Below, one piece after another: positions 13,666 to 15,417 of a stretch of DNA of 15,417 bases. This DNA is from an uncultured Peptoniphilus sp. (GTDB lineage Bacteria; Bacillota; Clostridia; Tissierellales; Peptoniphilaceae): positions 1 through 15,417 of the forward strand of contig NZ_CALUAA010000020.1 of the NCBI RefSeq assembly GCF_943913915.1, written 5' to 3'. Each line of letters starts with the position of its first letter. Position 1 is the stretch's first letter. Position numbers and translations under genes: made by a program. A model generated the notes under the pieces. The model was not told the DNA's origin. It saw nothing but the letters and a program-made list of their open reading frames with translations, and made no database searches.

Positions 13666-14380
13666 CTACACGACGTTCAGTCAGATCTATGACTCGGTGA
13701 TGGACAATTACGACTATGACCGAGTTTTTCAATGGCTGGAATCTCTTGTACCTGAAAATAAGAAACTTGAAATCCTCGAAATGGCCATGGGCACCGGAAG
13801 GCTCACGGAAAAGCTCGCCAAGATCGGAAAGGTTACGGGATTTGATTATTCCGGCGATATGCTCGCTTTGGCAGAGGAGCGTTTAAGGGGGGTAGGGGTC
13901 TCTCTTTTTCAAATGGATCTTAGAACTTTTGATTTAAATAGAAATTACGACTGCATCCTTTGCCTCTGCGACGGTATGAATTATTTAGAAAGTGAAGAGG
14001 ACCTCCTTCACTGTTTTTTAAATGTAAAGGAGCATTTAAAAGATGGAGGACGCTTTATTTTTGATATGAACACCCACGCTCGCTTTTTAGATTACGGCGA
14101 CTTTACGGAAATGCGAGAGGAAGATGATTTTACTCTGATCTGGGAAAATCACTACGATCCGCCTGTGAACGAATATTGTATTACCATGTTTATTCGAAAT
14201 AAAGACGGAAGATACGATCGCTACCGGGAGATTCACGAAGAGCGGGCCTTTAGCCGAGCAGATGTAGAATTTCTTTTGAGGGAAGCAGGCCTTAATCTCA
14301 TAGAAGCGTTCGACGGCTATACGGATAGAAAAGCCAATGATGAAACAGAGCGTATTTGTTACTTGGTAGAGAATGTTTAA
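13658..14380 (+). CDS. Class I SAM-dependent methyltransferase, YqeM-like
   Basis: A 240-residue Rossmann-fold methyltransferase. Motif I is ILEMAMGTGRLTEKLA (39-54), with methionine where cysteine or glycine is usual. The acidic residue ending strand 2 is in VTGFDYSGDML, strand 3 ends in FQMDLRTFDL, and strand 4 reads YDCILCLCDGMNYL. GGRFIFDMNT is strand 5. The N-terminus (SYTTFSQIYDSVMDNYDYDRVFQWL) and the CDGMNYL motif are like the YqeM/UbiE-like family of Firmicutes. Substrate is unknown; the usual YqeM neighbours (rsfS, yqeK, comE genes) are not here. It starts within the end of the sirtuin gene (ATGAATAG overlap), so it is co-translated with it. Confidence 0.85.
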   Translation: MNSYTTFSQIYDSVMDNYDYDRVFQWLESLVPENKKLEILEMAMGTGRLTEKLAKIGKVTGFDYSGDMLALAEERLRGVGVSLFQMDLRTFDLNRNYDCILCLCDGMNYLESEEDLLHCFLNVKEHLKDGGRFIFDMNTHARFLDYGDFTEMREEDDFTLIWENHYDPPVNEYCITMFIRNKDGRYDRYREIHEERAFSRADVEFLLREAGLNLIEAFDGYTDRKANDETERICYLVENV

Positions 14381-14392
14381 AAAGGAGTTTAT

Positions 14393-15280
14393 GTGAAAGA
14401 TATTTGTATTCGTGCAATTAATGAAACGGGAACAATCAAGGTAAGTGTGGTAACGGCGACGAATCTTGTAGAGACGGCGCGTATTACTCACCAGACATCG
14501 GCGACGGCAACGGCGGCTTTAGGTCGCAGTTTGATCGCCGGCATTTTACTGCGCAATAAATTAAAAAACGATGACGATTCCCTTACAATGATCATCGACG
14601 GGGGAGGACCTCTCGGTCGCATTGTGGTGACAGGTAAAAACGACGGCCACGTCAAAGGCTATGTGGATCACCCCATGGTGGATCTCCCCACTAGAGAAAC
14701 TGACGGCAAGCTGGATGTCAGCGGTATTGTCGGTCTTCCGGGAACTTTAACAGTTACAATGGATCTCGGTATGCGTCAACCTTACACGGGCAAAGTGGCT
14801 CTTGCGACAGGAGAAATCGGAGATGATGTGGCGGCTTATTTATTCCAATCGGAGCAGGTTCCCTCGGCAGTAGGCCTCGGCGTTTCCGTGGATACGGATT
14901 TAAGTGTTAAAAAAGCCGGTGGCTTTATCGTGGAAATTATGCCCGGCGCTACAAATGAAGAGATTACGGAGCTTGAGACCATGCTTAAGGAAGTAAAATC
15001 CGTAACGGAGCTTTTGGAAGAAGGTCTCGATGCAGAGGGTTTGATGCACGCCGTATTGCCTAATTTAGATCTTAAGATCTTAAGCGAAGCACCTGTGGCT
15101 TTCGTCTGTGAATGTTCCAAAGAAAAGGTGGCCGATTCCATTGCCGCCTTGCCCGACAGCGATATTCGGGAAATGATGGAAGAAGATCACGGAGCAGAAG
15201 CTGTGTGCCATTTCTGCAATCGCCGCTACGACTTCAGTGAAGAGGAACTGGAAAGCATGTTATCGGCCGATAAAGCATAA
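14393..15280 (+). CDS. hslO: Redox-regulated chaperone Hsp33
   Basis: A cytosolic holdase activated by oxidation of a zinc site. It has 295 residues, normal for Hsp33. The N-terminal domain has the family hallmarks AINETGTIKVSVV, TALGR-type SATATAALGRSLIAG (36-50), TMIIDGGGPLGRIVV (65-79) and GYVDHP (89-94). The C-terminal redox switch has CEC (C239, C241) and CHFC (C272, C275), the four zinc-binding cysteines. The start is the GTG at 14393, with AAAGGAG (14381-14387) at the right spacing. The ATG two bases earlier is immediately followed in frame by TGA, so it cannot serve. It is separated from the methyltransferase by 12 bases and closes the hpt operon. No clear hairpin terminator follows it before the tRNA promoter. 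Confidence 0.97.
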   Translation: MKDICIRAINETGTIKVSVVTATNLVETARITHQTSATATAALGRSLIAGILLRNKLKNDDDSLTMIIDGGGPLGRIVVTGKNDGHVKGYVDHPMVDLPTRETDGKLDVSGIVGLPGTLTVTMDLGMRQPYTGKVALATGEIGDDVAAYLFQSEQVPSAVGLGVSVDTDLSVKKAGGFIVEIMPGATNEEITELETMLKEVKSVTELLEEGLDAEGLMHAVLPNLDLKILSEAPVAFVCECSKEKVADSIAALPDSDIREMMEEDHGAEAVCHFCNRRYDFSEEELESMLSADKA

Positions 15281-15304
15281 GCTCTACAGATTTTTAATTA
15301 GGAC

Positions 15305-15333
15305 TTGACAGTTCCGTTAAATTTCTGTAATAT
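15305..15333 (+). promoter_or_regulatory. Consensus promoter of tRNA-Phe
   Basis: TTGACA (15305-15310), a 17-bp spacer and TAATAT (15328-15333) form a strong vegetative promoter starting 24 bases after the hslO stop. The predicted transcript start is about 15340. Confidence 0.85.
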
Positions 15334-15338
15334 AGACA

Positions 15339-15357
15339 AAGGTTGTTAAACAACCTT
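15339..15357 (+). repeat. 19-bp perfect palindrome abutting the tRNA-Phe 5' end
   Basis: AAGGTTGTT and AACAACCTT flank a single central A. The palindrome covers the likely transcript start and ends at the base before the mature tRNA. It could fold as a leader hairpin in the precursor (7 bp with a five-base loop) or be a protein-binding site. Confidence 0.8.
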
Positions 15358-15417
15358 GCCCGGATAGCTCAGTCGGTAGAGCAGCAGACTGAAAATCTGC
15401 GTGTCGCTGGTTCGATT
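15358..15417 (+). tRNA. tRNA-Phe (GAA), truncated at window end
   Basis: The first 60 bases of a tRNA gene. Visible parts are the 5' acceptor strand GCCCGGA, T8-A9, the D-arm (GCTC, loop AGTCGGTA, GAGC), the anticodon arm GCAGA-CTGAAAA-TCTGC with anticodon GAA (15391-15393), the variable loop GTGTC, the T-stem GCTGG and the T-loop TTCGATT. The window stops before the 3' T-stem and acceptor strand. The gene could head a tRNA cluster outside the window. Confidence 0.96.

Noticed and set aside
14087..14491. 134-codon minus-strand frame spanning the methyltransferase-hslO junction
   Set aside because: Antisense to two well-supported genes, low-complexity composition, no start signals.

Overview
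The window looks like a chromosomal housekeeping segment from a low-to-moderate GC Firmicute. The evidence for this is strong Shine-Dalgarno sites, a T-box leader on valS, an amaP/DUF2273/asp23 module, a DUF4364 protein, a DUF1002 secreted protein and a sortase-type surface protein. The surface-protein tail (a TFDAG-type sorting motif) together with DUF1002 and DUF4364 would fit an anaerobic coccus of the Tissierellia/Peptoniphilaceae type. That placement is inference only, because no 16S or other typing marker is present.

Layout. Positions 1-527 hold the C-terminal end of a cell-wall surface protein, followed by a perfect hairpin terminator. Next come an orphan 91-residue membrane protein (616-891) and a secreted DUF1002 protein (1011-1889) with its own terminator. 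Facing these on the minus strand are murC and, upstream of it, rpsD, each with its own terminator. The 149-bp gap between rpsD and the next gene carries divergent promoters, and there is an RBS-proximal hairpin in the rpsD leader. On the plus strand follow an MTA/SAH deaminase gene and trpS in one operon. Then comes a promoter, a complete T-box riboswitch with a GTC (valine) specifier, and valS. The amaP-DUF2273-asp23 envelope stress module (9593-11006) ends in a terminator whose loop contains the stop codon of the convergent DUF4364 gene. A divergent promoter pair then separates DUF4364 from a five-gene plus-strand run: hpt, a CPBP membrane protease, a sirtuin, a class I SAM methyltransferase and hslO (Hsp33). 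The window ends inside a tRNA-Phe(GAA) gene with a strong promoter and a 19-bp palindrome touching its 5' end.

Functional themes are translation (rpsD, trpS, valS, tRNA-Phe), cell wall and surface (sortase substrate, murC, amaP/asp23), purine and SAM by-product salvage (MTA/SAH deaminase, hpt), and protein quality control or modification (Hsp33, sirtuin, CPBP protease). I see no mobile element, phage, CRISPR array, defence island or toxin-antitoxin pair. Most genes are recognisable families. The less explained parts are regulatory: the rpsD leader hairpin, the paired repeats before amaP, the tRNA-abutting palindrome, the stop-codon-in-terminator arrangement and the unusual sorting motif. I did not find a convincing new multi-gene system.
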